From Nitrospirales bacterium (lineage in GTDB: Bacteria; Nitrospirota; Nitrospiria; Nitrospirales; UBA8639), in NCBI GenBank assembly GCA_022824735.1, contig JAJDZI010000045.1:1-32456 (forward strand): a stretch of 32,456 nt of DNA. Direction: 5' to 3'. The notes under the pieces are model-generated. The model ran no database searches. It was not told the DNA's origin and saw nothing but the letters and a program-made list of their open reading frames with translations. The position numbers and the translations under genes are program-made. Every line of letters begins with the position of its first letter. Within the stretch, counting starts at the first letter, position 1. This document shows positions 15,256 through 24,260 of this stretch, one piece after another.

Positions 15256-17889
15256 ATGGGTCAATCGGAACTGAACCCCCTGCTGAAACAATATTGGGAC
15301 ATCAAACGACAGTACCCGGAGACGATTGTGTTCTTTCGGGTGGGCGACTTCTATGAAATGTTTGACGAAGACGCAAAAGAGGCCGCAGCCCTGCTCAACA
15401 TTGCCCTGACAACCAGGAACAAGAACAGTGCCAACCCCGTTCCTCTCTGCGGCGTGCCGTATCATGCGGCCACGAGCTACCTGGCGAAGTTGCTGAAAGC
15501 CGGGAAAACCGTGGCGCTCTGCGAGCAAGTCGAAGACCCCAAATCGGCCAAGGGTCTGGTCAAACGAGAGGTCGTCCGGCTCTATACCCCCGGTACGATT
15601 TTCGATGATGAGTTGCTGGAGGCCAACACCGCCAACTACCTGGCGGCCTTGTCCGTTCAACGCGACCCGATCCATTCACGTGATCGTTTTGGCCTCGCCT
15701 CGATCGACCTGTCCACCGGACAATTTCTCATTGCAGGATTTTCCGGAGAACACGGCCAGGACGCGATGCTGGACGAACTCATCCGCCTCGGCCCGCAAGA
15801 AATCATCATCCCGGACACAACGGACGCGATAGCCCTCGACAAGCTCCTGGAACCCCTGCGTCTCCCTCGCGTGACGGAACAACCGTCTGCGTGTTTCAAA
15901 TCGGCCGCTTCCCAGGAGATCCTCCGGGCTCATTTCGAGGTTGACCACGTGGACGCGCTTGGCCTCTCTGCCGAAGGGCCCGCGGTCCAGGCGGGCGGCT
16001 GTATCCTGCGTTATCTGAAGCAGACCCAACCCACCCTGGAGCACCACCACATCCAAAGGCCGGAACTCCTGGAACCCACGCGGGAGATGCACTTGGACGC
16101 CATGACCATGCGCAACCTGGAATTGATCCAGCCCTTGCACCCGGATCAACAACACGCCACCTTGCTGTCGGTTCTCGATCACACGGTCACGGCCATGGGA
16201 TGCCGGCTGTTGCGACAGTGGATCGTTCGGCCCCTGCTCGACCACGAAGCCATTCAACGCCGGCTGAACGCGGTATCCGCGTTCATGGACAACCTCAAGC
16301 TTCGCCTGCACGTTCGCTCCTTCTTCAAGGACCTGCATGACCTTGAACGGTTAAGCAGCCGCGTGGTCATGGGAACGGCGACGCCGCGCGACGTTCTTCG
16401 CTTGAAAGAATCCCTGTCCATTCTGCCCCGGCTCTTTCAGCTTTTCGACGGCGTTGCCGATCCTTTGCTCAACTCCGTCTTGCAGCGCTGGGATTCGCTT
16501 GCCGACGTCACCGCGCTGGTCGAAGACTCCATCGATCCCAATGCGCCGGGTTCCGTCAAGGAGGGACCGATTTTTCAGGACGGCGTCGATCCCGTCATCG
16601 ATGAACTGCGAATGATGAGCCGGGACGGCGCGCAATGGTTGACCAACCTGGAACAACGCGAACGGGAAGAGAGCGGCATCGACTCGCTCAAGATCAAATA
16701 CAATCAAGTGTACGGGTACTACTTCGAGGTAACGAAGGCGAACCTGTCGCGGGTGCCGGACCATTTTCGACGAAAACAAACACTCGTGAATGCCGAGCGG
16801 TACACAACCGAAGATCTCGAACGTATTGAATCCCAACTCTCCGGGGCCAATGAGAAGTTGCGACGCGCCGAACAGGAACGTTTTCGGACAATGCTGCAAA
16901 CCCTGGCCGGTCACGTGTTCCGTATTCAAAAAATGGCCAAACACGTGGCCCTGCTCGACGTGCTCTCGAATTTCGCAGAGGTCGCTTCCAGGAATCGCTA
17001 CGTCAAACCGGAGATGCACGACGGCGGGATCATCTTCATCAAAAATGGACGGCATCCGGTTGTTGAACAATTCGACTTACCCGATGGGTTTATCCCCAAC
17101 GACTCCTACCTGGATTTGGACTCGCATCGTTTATTGTTGTTGACCGGCCCCAACATGGCAGGAAAGAGTACGTTCTTACGGCAAACCGGGTTGATTGTCC
17201 TCATGGCGCACGTGGGCTGCTTTGTGCCTGCCTCAGAAGCGAAAATCGGGGTCATCGATCGATTGTTCACCAGGGTGGGCGCCTCCGATAACCTGGCATT
17301 CGGGTTGAGCACCTTCATGGTGGAAATGCTGGAAACCGCCAAAATTTTACATGGGGCGACACCGCGTAGTCTCATCCTGCTGGATGAAATAGGGCGGGGA
17401 ACCAGTACCTACGATGGTTTGAGTCTGGCTTGGGCGATCGCCGAACACATTCAGGACCGGCGTGTTCTGGGGGCCAGGACTCTCTTTGCCACGCACTATC
17501 ACGAAATGACTGATTTGGAGAAATTTCGCGATGGCGTTCAAAACCTCACCGTCGCCGTCAAAGAAGACAAGGAGGACGTCATCTTTTTAAGAAAAATCAA
17601 GCCGGGGAAAGCCGCTCGCAGTTACGGGATCCACGTGGGCAAACTGGCCGGTTTACCATCATCTCTCATCTCACGAGCTGAAGAAGTCCTGGCGCAACTG
17701 GAACAGGAGTCGTCTTCCGAGAATGCAAGCAATCGGATTCAGGAAGAGAGCCCCGTGGACATACAGTCTTCAACCCCCCAACCCCATCCCCTGATTGAAG
17801 AAATCAAGCAGTTGGAATTGTTTTCCATGACGCCGCTTGAAGCATTAAACCGCTTGGCTGAGATCCAAAAACGTCTCGATGACAAATAA
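15256..17889 (+). CDS. mutS: DNA mismatch repair protein MutS
   Basis: This 877-residue MutS1 recognises mismatches and starts methyl-independent or MutL-dependent repair. The mismatch-binding Phe-x-Glu is in GDFYEMF near the N-terminus. The ATPase domain has Walker A GPNMAGKS at about 631-638 and Walker B LILLDEIGRGTSTYDG. The C-terminal tail ends with a helical dimer/tetramer segment. ATG 15256 is chosen to avoid overlap with tsaE; an in-frame ATG at 15238 is the alternative and both have weak ribosome-binding sites. It is the last gene of the plus-strand unit and is followed directly by a strong terminator. Confidence 0.97.
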   Translation: MGQSELNPLLKQYWDIKRQYPETIVFFRVGDFYEMFDEDAKEAAALLNIALTTRNKNSANPVPLCGVPYHAATSYLAKLLKAGKTVALCEQVEDPKSAKGLVKREVVRLYTPGTIFDDELLEANTANYLAALSVQRDPIHSRDRFGLASIDLSTGQFLIAGFSGEHGQDAMLDELIRLGPQEIIIPDTTDAIALDKLLEPLRLPRVTEQPSACFKSAASQEILRAHFEVDHVDALGLSAEGPAVQAGGCILRYLKQTQPTLEHHHIQRPELLEPTREMHLDAMTMRNLELIQPLHPDQQHATLLSVLDHTVTAMGCRLLRQWIVRPLLDHEAIQRRLNAVSAFMDNLKLRLHVRSFFKDLHDLERLSSRVVMGTATPRDVLRLKESLSILPRLFQLFDGVADPLLNSVLQRWDSLADVTALVEDSIDPNAPGSVKEGPIFQDGVDPVIDELRMMSRDGAQWLTNLEQREREESGIDSLKIKYNQVYGYYFEVTKANLSRVPDHFRRKQTLVNAERYTTEDLERIESQLSGANEKLRRAEQERFRTMLQTLAGHVFRIQKMAKHVALLDVLSNFAEVASRNRYVKPEMHDGGIIFIKNGRHPVVEQFDLPDGFIPNDSYLDLDSHRLLLLTGPNMAGKSTFLRQTGLIVLMAHVGCFVPASEAKIGVIDRLFTRVGASDNLAFGLSTFMVEMLETAKILHGATPRSLILLDEIGRGTSTYDGLSLAWAIAEHIQDRRVLGARTLFATHYHEMTDLEKFRDGVQNLTVAVKEDKEDVIFLRKIKPGKAARSYGIHVGKLAGLPSSLISRAEEVLAQLEQESSSENASNRIQEESPVDIQSSTPQPHPLIEEIKQLELFSMTPLEALNRLAEIQKRLDDK

Positions 17890-17928
17890 AAAAAGGGCAG
17901 GACTTCAGAAAAGTCCCGCCCTTTTTTC
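17889..17928. terminator. Bidirectional intrinsic terminator
   Basis: GGGCAGGACTT (17895-17905) pairs with AAGTCCCGCCC (17911-17921) with one A-C mismatch. It is flanked by an A-run on the left and T6 on the right, so it can stop mutS (plus) and the exported-protein gene (minus). Confidence 0.9.
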
Positions 17929-17947
17929 GTTTTGCTAAAGCTGCTCG

Positions 17948-18601
17948 TTATTGCAACGACGCGCCGAACTTGCCTTCCTTCGTCCCCTTGGAGGTATGGG
18001 GGGCTTGGTTGGAGTACGGAATGAACCCGGAAATCGGACCCACACCCGGGACCATCACGTCATACTGCATTTTCTTGTTTTGAGCCCAGCTATTGTTGTC
18101 GATGGAATCCACAACGCTGATCGCCCGCAGGCTATGAATGCTTCTGGGCTTGTCCGGCGTACCGGCCACTTCAGGAACTTCCTTAACCGAGGACACCACG
18201 CGATGGTTCTGCTCGGTCTCCTGAATCACGAGTTCGACCAAGCTATACTTGGAAGCCTCGGTCCCGCTCATGACTGCTTGGCTGTGCGAGCCTTTGCCCA
18301 AGGCTACGAGCTTTTGCCACACGCCGTCATCTTTCGGGTAAACTTTCAAATTCTTCCCTGGGAAATACTTCTGCCAGTAGTATCCGCTCTCGGCATTGCC
18401 CCCAAAGACGGCGATGTTGACCCAAGCGGCTTTGTCGTACGGATCGGTAACTGCAACCCGTCCATGTATGGTGGTCGGTTTGCTGAGATCGCCCCACTCG
18501 AACCGTTCCTGGAACGCTTCAATGGCAAGCGCACTGGAGGCCATGCAACCCACCACGATCAAGGCAGTTAAAACGGCCAACCCTGATTTCCCAATTTTCA
18601 T
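17948..18601 (-). CDS. Exported hypothetical protein
   Basis: This 217-residue protein is not a family I recognise. It has an N-terminal export signal: basic MKIGKSG, then a hydrophobic core. Two processing readings exist. A lipobox-like VVGC would give a lipoprotein at Cys19; ALA|IE would give signal-peptidase I cleavage after residue 26. The mature part is rich in Trp, Tyr and charged residues and looks beta-rich, with a repeated VELVIQ/RAISVVDS pattern. GAGGAGGAAGG gives a strong Shine-Dalgarno sequence, suggesting high expression. It lies 84 bp downstream of a second exported protein and shares the terminator with mutS. Confidence 0.85.
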   Translation of the reverse strand: MKIGKSGLAVLTALIVVGCMASSALAIEAFQERFEWGDLSKPTTIHGRVAVTDPYDKAAWVNIAVFGGNAESGYYWQKYFPGKNLKVYPKDDGVWQKLVALGKGSHSQAVMSGTEASKYSLVELVIQETEQNHRVVSSVKEVPEVAGTPDKPRSIHSLRAISVVDSIDNNSWAQNKKMQYDVMVPGVGPISGFIPYSNQAPHTSKGTKEGKFGASLQ

Positions 18602-18685
18602 GATTCCTTCCTCCTCAATTAATTAAGCGCTAAAAATTTTTTTGAATGAATCCTGTTCTATATCGCAAGCGTCAAATTCGTCGAT

Positions 18686-19234
18686 TTACTCTCCAGCAAG
18701 AACTTTGAAGCCCGTGACGGTGTTGCCGTCAAGCTGCACTTCCATGGCAACCAGGTTTTGGGACGCGTCGGTCAACTGCTTCATCAGGGCGGAATCCTTC
18801 ACCCGCAACCGCACCGTCGTTTGCGGATTGTACCATCCGGCATAGGGATTGTTGCGATCTTCGCCGCCTTGATACCCCCACGCGCAGCAGACGAACAACG
18901 GATCAGGAATGGCCACGTTGCGGTCATCGGAAGCCCGACCAAGAGGGTCACCGGTTTCGCCGGGGTTGCTGGTGTTCCAATATTGAATCCCAAAAAGGAT
19001 TTCGCCGGCCGGATTATCGGCCCAATGGGCGTACACGCGACCCTTCAAGCTTCCAGGCGCGGTCCCCTTGAGGGACATGTCGCCGATCGTGGCTACCTCT
19101 TCCGGATTGCCGCCACATTTCTTGTTGCTGGAACAGGGGCCCTTTTGGGCATCGGCCAGACCGATGAAGCCAACGAGCATCAGACCTGCAGCCAGCACTC
19201 CCAAAACGCCCCCACGGAAAAATGACTTCTTCAT
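18686..19234 (-). CDS. Exported hypothetical protein with four cysteines
   Basis: This 182-residue protein of unrecognised family has a clear Sec signal peptide: MKKSFFRGG, a hydrophobic core, and ADA|QK cleavage after residue 29. The mature protein starts with a Cys/Lys-rich segment (CSSNKKCGG) and has a second cysteine pair in FVCCAWG, so disulfides or metal/heme binding are possible, though no CxxCH motif is present. Its strong AAAGGAGGGGG site and near-consensus promoter suggest high expression. It heads a two-gene unit with the exported protein downstream; the two are not obviously paralogous. Confidence 0.85.
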   Translation of the reverse strand: MKKSFFRGGVLGVLAAGLMLVGFIGLADAQKGPCSSNKKCGGNPEEVATIGDMSLKGTAPGSLKGRVYAHWADNPAGEILFGIQYWNTSNPGETGDPLGRASDDRNVAIPDPLFVCCAWGYQGGEDRNNPYAGWYNPQTTVRLRVKDSALMKQLTDASQNLVAMEVQLDGNTVTGFKVLAGE

Positions 19235-19319
19235 TTCCCCCTCCTTTACTTAGGATGACATAAATAAAAATAACGACTCGTACTTTTTAACCAAAAACCG
19301 TTTCCATTGCAACGAAAAA

Positions 19320-19345
19320 GCACCACCCCTTTTTCCCATGACTCA
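19320..19345 (-). other. Small hairpin in the leader of the exported-protein unit
   Basis: On the minus strand CCCCTT and AAGGGG flank a 13-nt loop within the roughly 150-nt leader, followed by a T-rich TGGTGCTTTTT. It may be a weak terminator or an mRNA-stabilising element. The remaining gap 19235-19452 holds only this leader and the promoter. Confidence 0.35.
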
Positions 19346-19394
19346 AGGGGCCTTTCGACCCTCACAACCTTCCCGCTTTTAATCAGAGTGGCCC

Positions 19395-19423
19395 ATGCTA
19401 CTCATCCCGTTGCAAGATGTCAA
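19395..19423 (-). promoter_or_regulatory. Promoter of the exported-protein pair
   Basis: On the minus strand a perfect TTGACA (19418-19423), 17 nt, then TAGCAT (19395-19400). Start near 19388 gives a roughly 150-nt leader. It lies just downstream of the M16 peptidase stop. Confidence 0.7.
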
Positions 19424-19452
19424 GGGTCTTTCCAGAGAAAATTTTCGGGTTT

Positions 19453-20730
19453 TCACGCCTGCGCAAAAAATTTTTCTTGCAGGGGCTCAGGGGGCACGGG
19501 TCCCAATGCCGTCACGGACATTGCACCAAAATCCAAAAGCTCCCGGCCGATGGCCTGAACATCCTGCCCGGAAACGCGATCGATGGCAGACATAAGTTCC
19601 CGGAGGGACACGTACCGCCCTTGCGCGAGTTCATCCTTGGCCAATTTGTTCATCCGCCCATAGGTCCCTTCCAATCCCAGCATCAAGGTTCCCTTGAGCT
19701 GGTTTTTGGTTCGCTCCAATTCTTGGGGGGCGATCTCGCGTTTCTGCAATTTTTTGATTTCCCGGCAGACGACGTCCAGCACCGAGGGCGCCTCTTTGGC
19801 CCCGCTCGCCGCATAAATGGTCAGCACCCCTCCGTCCGAAAAGCTCGACAATTGCGAATAGATCGTATACGCCAAACCGCGTTTCTCCCGAATTTCCTGG
19901 AAGAGCCGGGAACTCATCCCTCCTCCGAGCAGGGCGTTCAGGATATGGGCCGCGTACCGGGCCGGATGCGCCACGGGCAACCCCTTGAATCCCAGACAGA
20001 GATGGACTTGCTCCAATTGTTTGTGATGGACCACGATCCCTCCCCGAACACGGGGCGGTTTCTGCCGTTGCCCGCCATTTCCATCACAACCGGCGGCCTT
20101 CCACGTTCCAAATGCGGCCCGGACCAGGGCCTCGACTTTCTTCACCTCGAAATTCCCCGCCACGGCAATCACGGTTTTCTCCGGACGATAGTGTTCTTCC
20201 AGATAGCGAAGCAGGTCGCGTCGCTGCATGCGCTTCATGGTGGCCTGATCCCCCAGGATCGACCGCCCCAGGGGATGTCCCCGTAACACCTGCTTGGCAT
20301 GCAGTTCCTGCACGAAATCTTCCGGGTCGTCCCGAACCATTCGGATTTCCTCCAGCACGACCTGTTTTTCCCGTTCGATCTCCTTGCGGTCAAAACGGGA
20401 GTGATAAAACACGTCGGCCAATAAATCGATCGCCTGCCCGATTTGTTGGTCCAAGACCTTGATGTACAGGGTGGTGGTTTCATGGGTGGTAAAGGCATTC
20501 ATCTCTCCACCCAGGCTGTCGATTTCGTGCGAAATCTGCGTCGCAGACCGGCGGCGCGTGCCTTTGAACATCATGTGTTCGAGAAAGTGGGCAAACCCCT
20601 TCTGCCGGGGCCCTTCATCCCTGGTGCCGACGCGTTCCCACACACTGACGGCAACGGACTTGAGGGACGGCATCCGTTCCATCACCACACGAACGCCGTT
20701 ATCGAGGACAAGTTTACGCGTCCAAGTCAT
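19453..20730 (-). CDS. M16 family zinc peptidase (processing-peptidase-like)
   Basis: This 425-residue pitrilysin/MPP-like metallopeptidase has the inverted zinc motif HFLEH (His48, Glu51, His52), with the third ligand Glu expected in EIEREKQVVLEE near residue 128. The second half contains the substrate-binding RGLAYTIYS segment. There is no signal peptide, so it is probably cytoplasmic. It is the last gene of the rpsO-pnp unit, 49 bp after pnp. The same pnp-M16 neighbourhood occurs in Bacillus (mlpA/ymxG). The substrate is unknown. Confidence 0.92.
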   Translation of the reverse strand: MTWTRKLVLDNGVRVVMERMPSLKSVAVSVWERVGTRDEGPRQKGFAHFLEHMMFKGTRRRSATQISHEIDSLGGEMNAFTTHETTTLYIKVLDQQIGQAIDLLADVFYHSRFDRKEIEREKQVVLEEIRMVRDDPEDFVQELHAKQVLRGHPLGRSILGDQATMKRMQRRDLLRYLEEHYRPEKTVIAVAGNFEVKKVEALVRAAFGTWKAAGCDGNGGQRQKPPRVRGGIVVHHKQLEQVHLCLGFKGLPVAHPARYAAHILNALLGGGMSSRLFQEIREKRGLAYTIYSQLSSFSDGGVLTIYAASGAKEAPSVLDVVCREIKKLQKREIAPQELERTKNQLKGTLMLGLEGTYGRMNKLAKDELAQGRYVSLRELMSAIDRVSGQDVQAIGRELLDFGAMSVTALGPVPPEPLQEKFFAQA

Positions 20731-20779
20731 GTTTTCGCTACCAGGGATTAGAGTGGGAAACGTGTCAAAGAATAATTTG

Positions 20780-22882
20780 CTAGGACGCGGCAGAAGACTG
20801 TTCCGATTCTGCCAACGCCTCTTTTCGGCTCAGACGAATTTTGCCCTGCTTGTCGATTTCCAGGACCTTGACCATGACCTGTTCCCCTTCCGCCAGTTCA
20901 TCGGCCACGGATTTGACGCGATGCTCGGCTAATTGGGAAATATGCACCAAGCCGTCGATGTTGGGTAAAATCTCGACGAAGGCGCCAAAATCGACGATCT
21001 TCCGGACGGTCCCGAGGTAGGTTTTCCCCACGACCGCTTCCTCCGTCAACCGGTTGATCATGTCAATGGCCTGCCGGGCCGACGATTCGTCCACCGACGC
21101 AATCGTCACCAGGCCCGTATCATCGACGTTGACCTTGACTCCGCATTCCGCAATGATGCCGCGGATGACTTTCCCGCCCGGTCCGATAACGTCCCGAATC
21201 TTGTCCGTTTTGATTTGAATCGTATAAATGCGAGGAGCATGGGGCGCCAGGGATTCCCGTGGCGATGAGAGCGAGCCCTCCATTTTCTCCAGAATGTGGA
21301 GCCGGCCGACCCGGGCTTGTTCGAGGGCCTGCCTCATCAACTCGATCGTGATCCCCTCGATTTTGATGTCCATCTGGAGCGCGGTGACGCCCGTTCGGGT
21401 CCCCGTCACTTTGAAATCCATGTCGCCCAGGTGATCTTCGAGTCCCAGAATATCCGACAGGATCAGGACCCGGTCGCCTTCTTTGATGAGCCCCATGGCA
21501 ATACCCGCCACGGGTTCCTTGATGGGCACACCGGCATCCATCATGGCCAGGGTGCCCCCACAGACCGTCGCCATGGAGGAGGAGCCGTTGGATTCCAAAA
21601 TGTCCGACACGATGCGAATGGTATAGGGAAAGGTCTCCTTGTCCGGCAGCACCGACGTCAGCGCGCGCGCCGCCAGTTTTCCATGTCCGACTTCGCGTCG
21701 ACCGGGCGACCGCAACGGCCGGGCTTCCCCCACGCTGAACGGAGGGAAATTGTAATGGAGCATGAAATTGCGGAAATATTCCCCCTCAAGGGCATCGATA
21801 CGCTGCTCATCCTCCGAGGTCCCCAACGTGACCACGGACAGGCTTTGGGTTTCCCCCCTGGTGAACAGGGCGGAGCCGTGCGTCCGCGGCAACAGACTCG
21901 TTTCGCACGTAATGGGCCGGATATCGGTCGGACCCCGGCCATCGGCGCGGATCTGTTTTTCCAAAATCATCTCGCGGACTTCACGATATTCCACGTCATG
22001 ATAGACCTCTTTGACCTGCCGGCTGCGCACCGGGTCCTCGTCACCGAGCTTGTCGACTGCCTCGGACAGGATCTGGTCCAATCGCTCTTGCCGGTCGGTT
22101 TTGTTGGCGATGAGTACGGCTTCCCGAACCGGGCCGGCCACCAATTCGCAGACCTGCCGTTCCAGGGCCTCGTCGACCGGCTCCACCGGCACCACCCGCT
22201 TGGGCCGTCCCGCCAATCCCTGTAACTCCACGATTTTGACCACGATCTTCTTGATTTCCGAATGGGCCAACGCCAATGCCTCCAGGAACACGGACTCGGA
22301 CAGCCCACTCGCCCCGGCTTCCACCATCAGGATCGCATCCTGGGTGCCGGCGACCACCAAATCGAGTTCGCTGTTCTGGAGTTCCTGCATACTGGGGTTG
22401 ACCACGAATTGGCCGTTTACGCGGCCGATCCTGACACCGGCCAACGGGCCGGAAAAAGGAATATCCGAGATTGAGAGCGCGGCGGAGGCAGCCGTGATGC
22501 CCACCACTTCCGAGGTCATCGAGTGATCCACGGAGAGCACGGACGCAATGACTTGTGTCTCATAATAAAAACGCTCCATGATCAGTGGGCGAATCGGCCG
22601 GTCAATGAGCCGGCTCGTCAGGGTTTCTTTTTCCGACGGAGCCCCTTCCCGCTTGAAATACCCCCCAGGAATTTTTCCGGCCGAATAGGCCTTTTCCTGA
22701 TAATTGACGGTGAGCGGCAAAAAATCCGTGTCCGGCTTCAACGTCTTGGACGCCACGGCCGTCGCCAAAACCACGGTGTCTCCATAGGAGGCCAAGACAG
22801 CCCCATCGGCCAGTTTGGCCATTCGCCCTGTCTCCAACCTCAACGTCCGTCCCGCGATCTCCATTTCAACTGCTTGTACCAT
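20780..22882 (-). CDS. pnp: Polyribonucleotide nucleotidyltransferase
   Basis: This 700-residue PNPase degrades RNA 3'-to-5' phosphorolytically and is a degradosome component in many bacteria. It has two RNase PH domains (about 1-140 and 300-540) around a helical linker, a KH domain with GPGGKVIRGI near 560, and a C-terminal S1 domain (about 622-690). AAAGGAGAG precedes the ATG. A heptamer repeat lies next to that site. The rpsO-pnp order is conserved across bacteria. Confidence 0.97.
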   Translation of the reverse strand: MVQAVEMEIAGRTLRLETGRMAKLADGAVLASYGDTVVLATAVASKTLKPDTDFLPLTVNYQEKAYSAGKIPGGYFKREGAPSEKETLTSRLIDRPIRPLIMERFYYETQVIASVLSVDHSMTSEVVGITAASAALSISDIPFSGPLAGVRIGRVNGQFVVNPSMQELQNSELDLVVAGTQDAILMVEAGASGLSESVFLEALALAHSEIKKIVVKIVELQGLAGRPKRVVPVEPVDEALERQVCELVAGPVREAVLIANKTDRQERLDQILSEAVDKLGDEDPVRSRQVKEVYHDVEYREVREMILEKQIRADGRGPTDIRPITCETSLLPRTHGSALFTRGETQSLSVVTLGTSEDEQRIDALEGEYFRNFMLHYNFPPFSVGEARPLRSPGRREVGHGKLAARALTSVLPDKETFPYTIRIVSDILESNGSSSMATVCGGTLAMMDAGVPIKEPVAGIAMGLIKEGDRVLILSDILGLEDHLGDMDFKVTGTRTGVTALQMDIKIEGITIELMRQALEQARVGRLHILEKMEGSLSSPRESLAPHAPRIYTIQIKTDKIRDVIGPGGKVIRGIIAECGVKVNVDDTGLVTIASVDESSARQAIDMINRLTEEAVVGKTYLGTVRKIVDFGAFVEILPNIDGLVHISQLAEHRVKSVADELAEGEQVMVKVLEIDKQGKIRLSRKEALAESEQSSAAS

Positions 22883-22895
22883 GTACTTCTCTCCT

Positions 22896-22923
22896 TTTTG
22901 CCTTTTGCCCTTTGCCTTCTGAC
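22896..22923. repeat. Heptamer tandem repeat beside the pnp ribosome-binding site
   Basis: TTTTGCC, TTTTGCC, CTTTGCC then a degenerate TTCTGAC unit (plus strand) lie directly upstream of the pnp Shine-Dalgarno sequence. On the transcript these are GGCAAAA units. Confidence 0.6.
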
Positions 22924-22952
22924 CTTCTTCGCGCCCGTCACGAAACGGCGCG

Positions 22953-23225
22953 TTATTTCCGCAGCCCTAATTTGCCAAGCAGGGCTCGATAGCGCCCGAC
23001 GTCTTTGCGATGCAAATAATCCAACAACCGCCGGCGCAGGCTCACCATTTTCAGCAGCCCGTGTCGCGAATGATGATCTTTTTTATGCGTGCGCAAATGG
23101 TCGGTCAAATAGGTGATGCGGTTCGTCAACAAGGCAATTTGCACCTCCGACGAACCCGTATCACATTCATGAGCGCGATGGCGCTCTACGATATCCGATT
23201 TTGCTTCCTTGATTGCTGCCACCAT
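22953..23225 (-). CDS. rpsO: Small ribosomal subunit protein uS15
   Basis: This 90-residue S15 binds the central domain of 16S rRNA (h20-h22). The hallmark segments [27 protein letters not shown] and RRRLLDYL are all present. AAAGGAG precedes the ATG. It lies 18 bp after truB and 70 bp before pnp. Autogenous control by S15 binding to its own mRNA is known elsewhere; a matching leader is not evident in the short gap here. Confidence 0.98.
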   Translation of the reverse strand: MVAAIKEAKSDIVERHRAHECDTGSSEVQIALLTNRITYLTDHLRTHKKDHHSRHGLLKMVSLRRRLLDYLHRKDVGRYRALLGKLGLRK

Positions 23226-23243
23226 ACCAATCTCCTTTACGTT

Positions 23244-24224
23244 TTATGACGTCTCAGTAAACACTTTGACCATCCGTACTTGATGTTTTGTCGCATACGA
23301 CGTTGATGGAGCCCATTTGCCGAGGGCCAGCAATCGTCCCATATCGTCTTTCACCCGGATCAACGTCTCGACGGAGGCCTCTCGACGATCCTCAGACCAG
23401 AGGTCCGCGTCCGAAACGGGCATCCCATTCAAGACCTTCCCGACCATGGACGGCTCAACGACCACGAACGGAAGGTCGGCCAACGCTTCATCGAGACTCA
23501 GAAACACTCCCGGGTGCTCGAACAGGTCTTCGACGCGTCCGACGTCGTCAAGCGGCCACGCCCGATCGAGGTGAAACGGTCCCACGCGACTGCGAGTCAA
23601 TTGGCTCAGGTGCCCCCCCACCCCCAGTGCCCCGCCGATATCCGCGCATAGAGTGCGAATGTACGTGCCCTTGGAACAACGAACCCGAAGCGTGACGTAG
23701 GGCAGGGACAACGTCAGGACCTCAATGTGATGAATGGTCACGGGCCGTGCCTGACGCTCAACGGTTTTGCCTGCGCGAGCCGCTTTATACAGCGGTTGTC
23801 CCCCGATTTTAACCGCCGAATACATAGGCGGTACCTGCTGCTGTTCACCGCAAAATTGCGCAACTGCCTCGCGAACGGTTTCCGGACTGAGCCCGTGGAC
23901 GGGACATTCCCGCACAATGTCCCCCGCGGCGTCCTGAGTCGTGGTCTCTCGCCCCAGACACAAGACGGCCTCGTATTCCTTATCCCAATGCACAAGCAAG
24001 GCCGAGAGCCTCGTCCCTTGCCCTAGCAGGACGGGCAGCACACCGGTGGCTTCGGGATCCAATGTTCCCGCATGCCCGACCTTACGGACCTGGAGAAGGC
24101 GGCGAACCTTGGCCACGACGTCGTGCGACGTCCACCCGGCAGGCTTCGAGACGTTCAGCACGCCATGCGGCGCAGCCGGCGCCACCTGACCGGGAGAACG
24201 ACCATCAAGACATTCCGTCATCAT
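23244..24224 (-). CDS. truB: tRNA pseudouridine(55) synthase
   Basis: This 326-residue TruB makes pseudouridine 55 in the T-loop of tRNAs. The catalytic Asp is in HAGTLDPEATGVLPV. The N-terminal GVLNVSKPAGWTSHD and later CSKGTYIRTLC segments are typical, and a C-terminal PUA-like region is present. The start is set at ATG 24224, with GAGAGG 7 nt upstream; the GTG at 24239 overlaps this site and is less likely. It follows rbfA by 36 bp, in the conserved rbfA-truB-rpsO order. Confidence 0.96.
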   Translation of the reverse strand: MMTECLDGRSPGQVAPAAPHGVLNVSKPAGWTSHDVVAKVRRLLQVRKVGHAGTLDPEATGVLPVLLGQGTRLSALLVHWDKEYEAVLCLGRETTTQDAAGDIVRECPVHGLSPETVREAVAQFCGEQQQVPPMYSAVKIGGQPLYKAARAGKTVERQARPVTIHHIEVLTLSLPYVTLRVRCSKGTYIRTLCADIGGALGVGGHLSQLTRSRVGPFHLDRAWPLDDVGRVEDLFEHPGVFLSLDEALADLPFVVVEPSMVGKVLNGMPVSDADLWSEDRREASVETLIRVKDDMGRLLALGKWAPSTSYATKHQVRMVKVFTETS

Positions 24225-24260
24225 ACCCGGCCCTCTCACCCGGATTCATCCCAACCGCTC

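Noticed and set aside
21296-22225. 309-residue plus-strand ORF opposite pnp
   Set aside because: Shadow ORF of the GC-rich pnp gene; low-complexity His/Gly/Arg composition and no family features.
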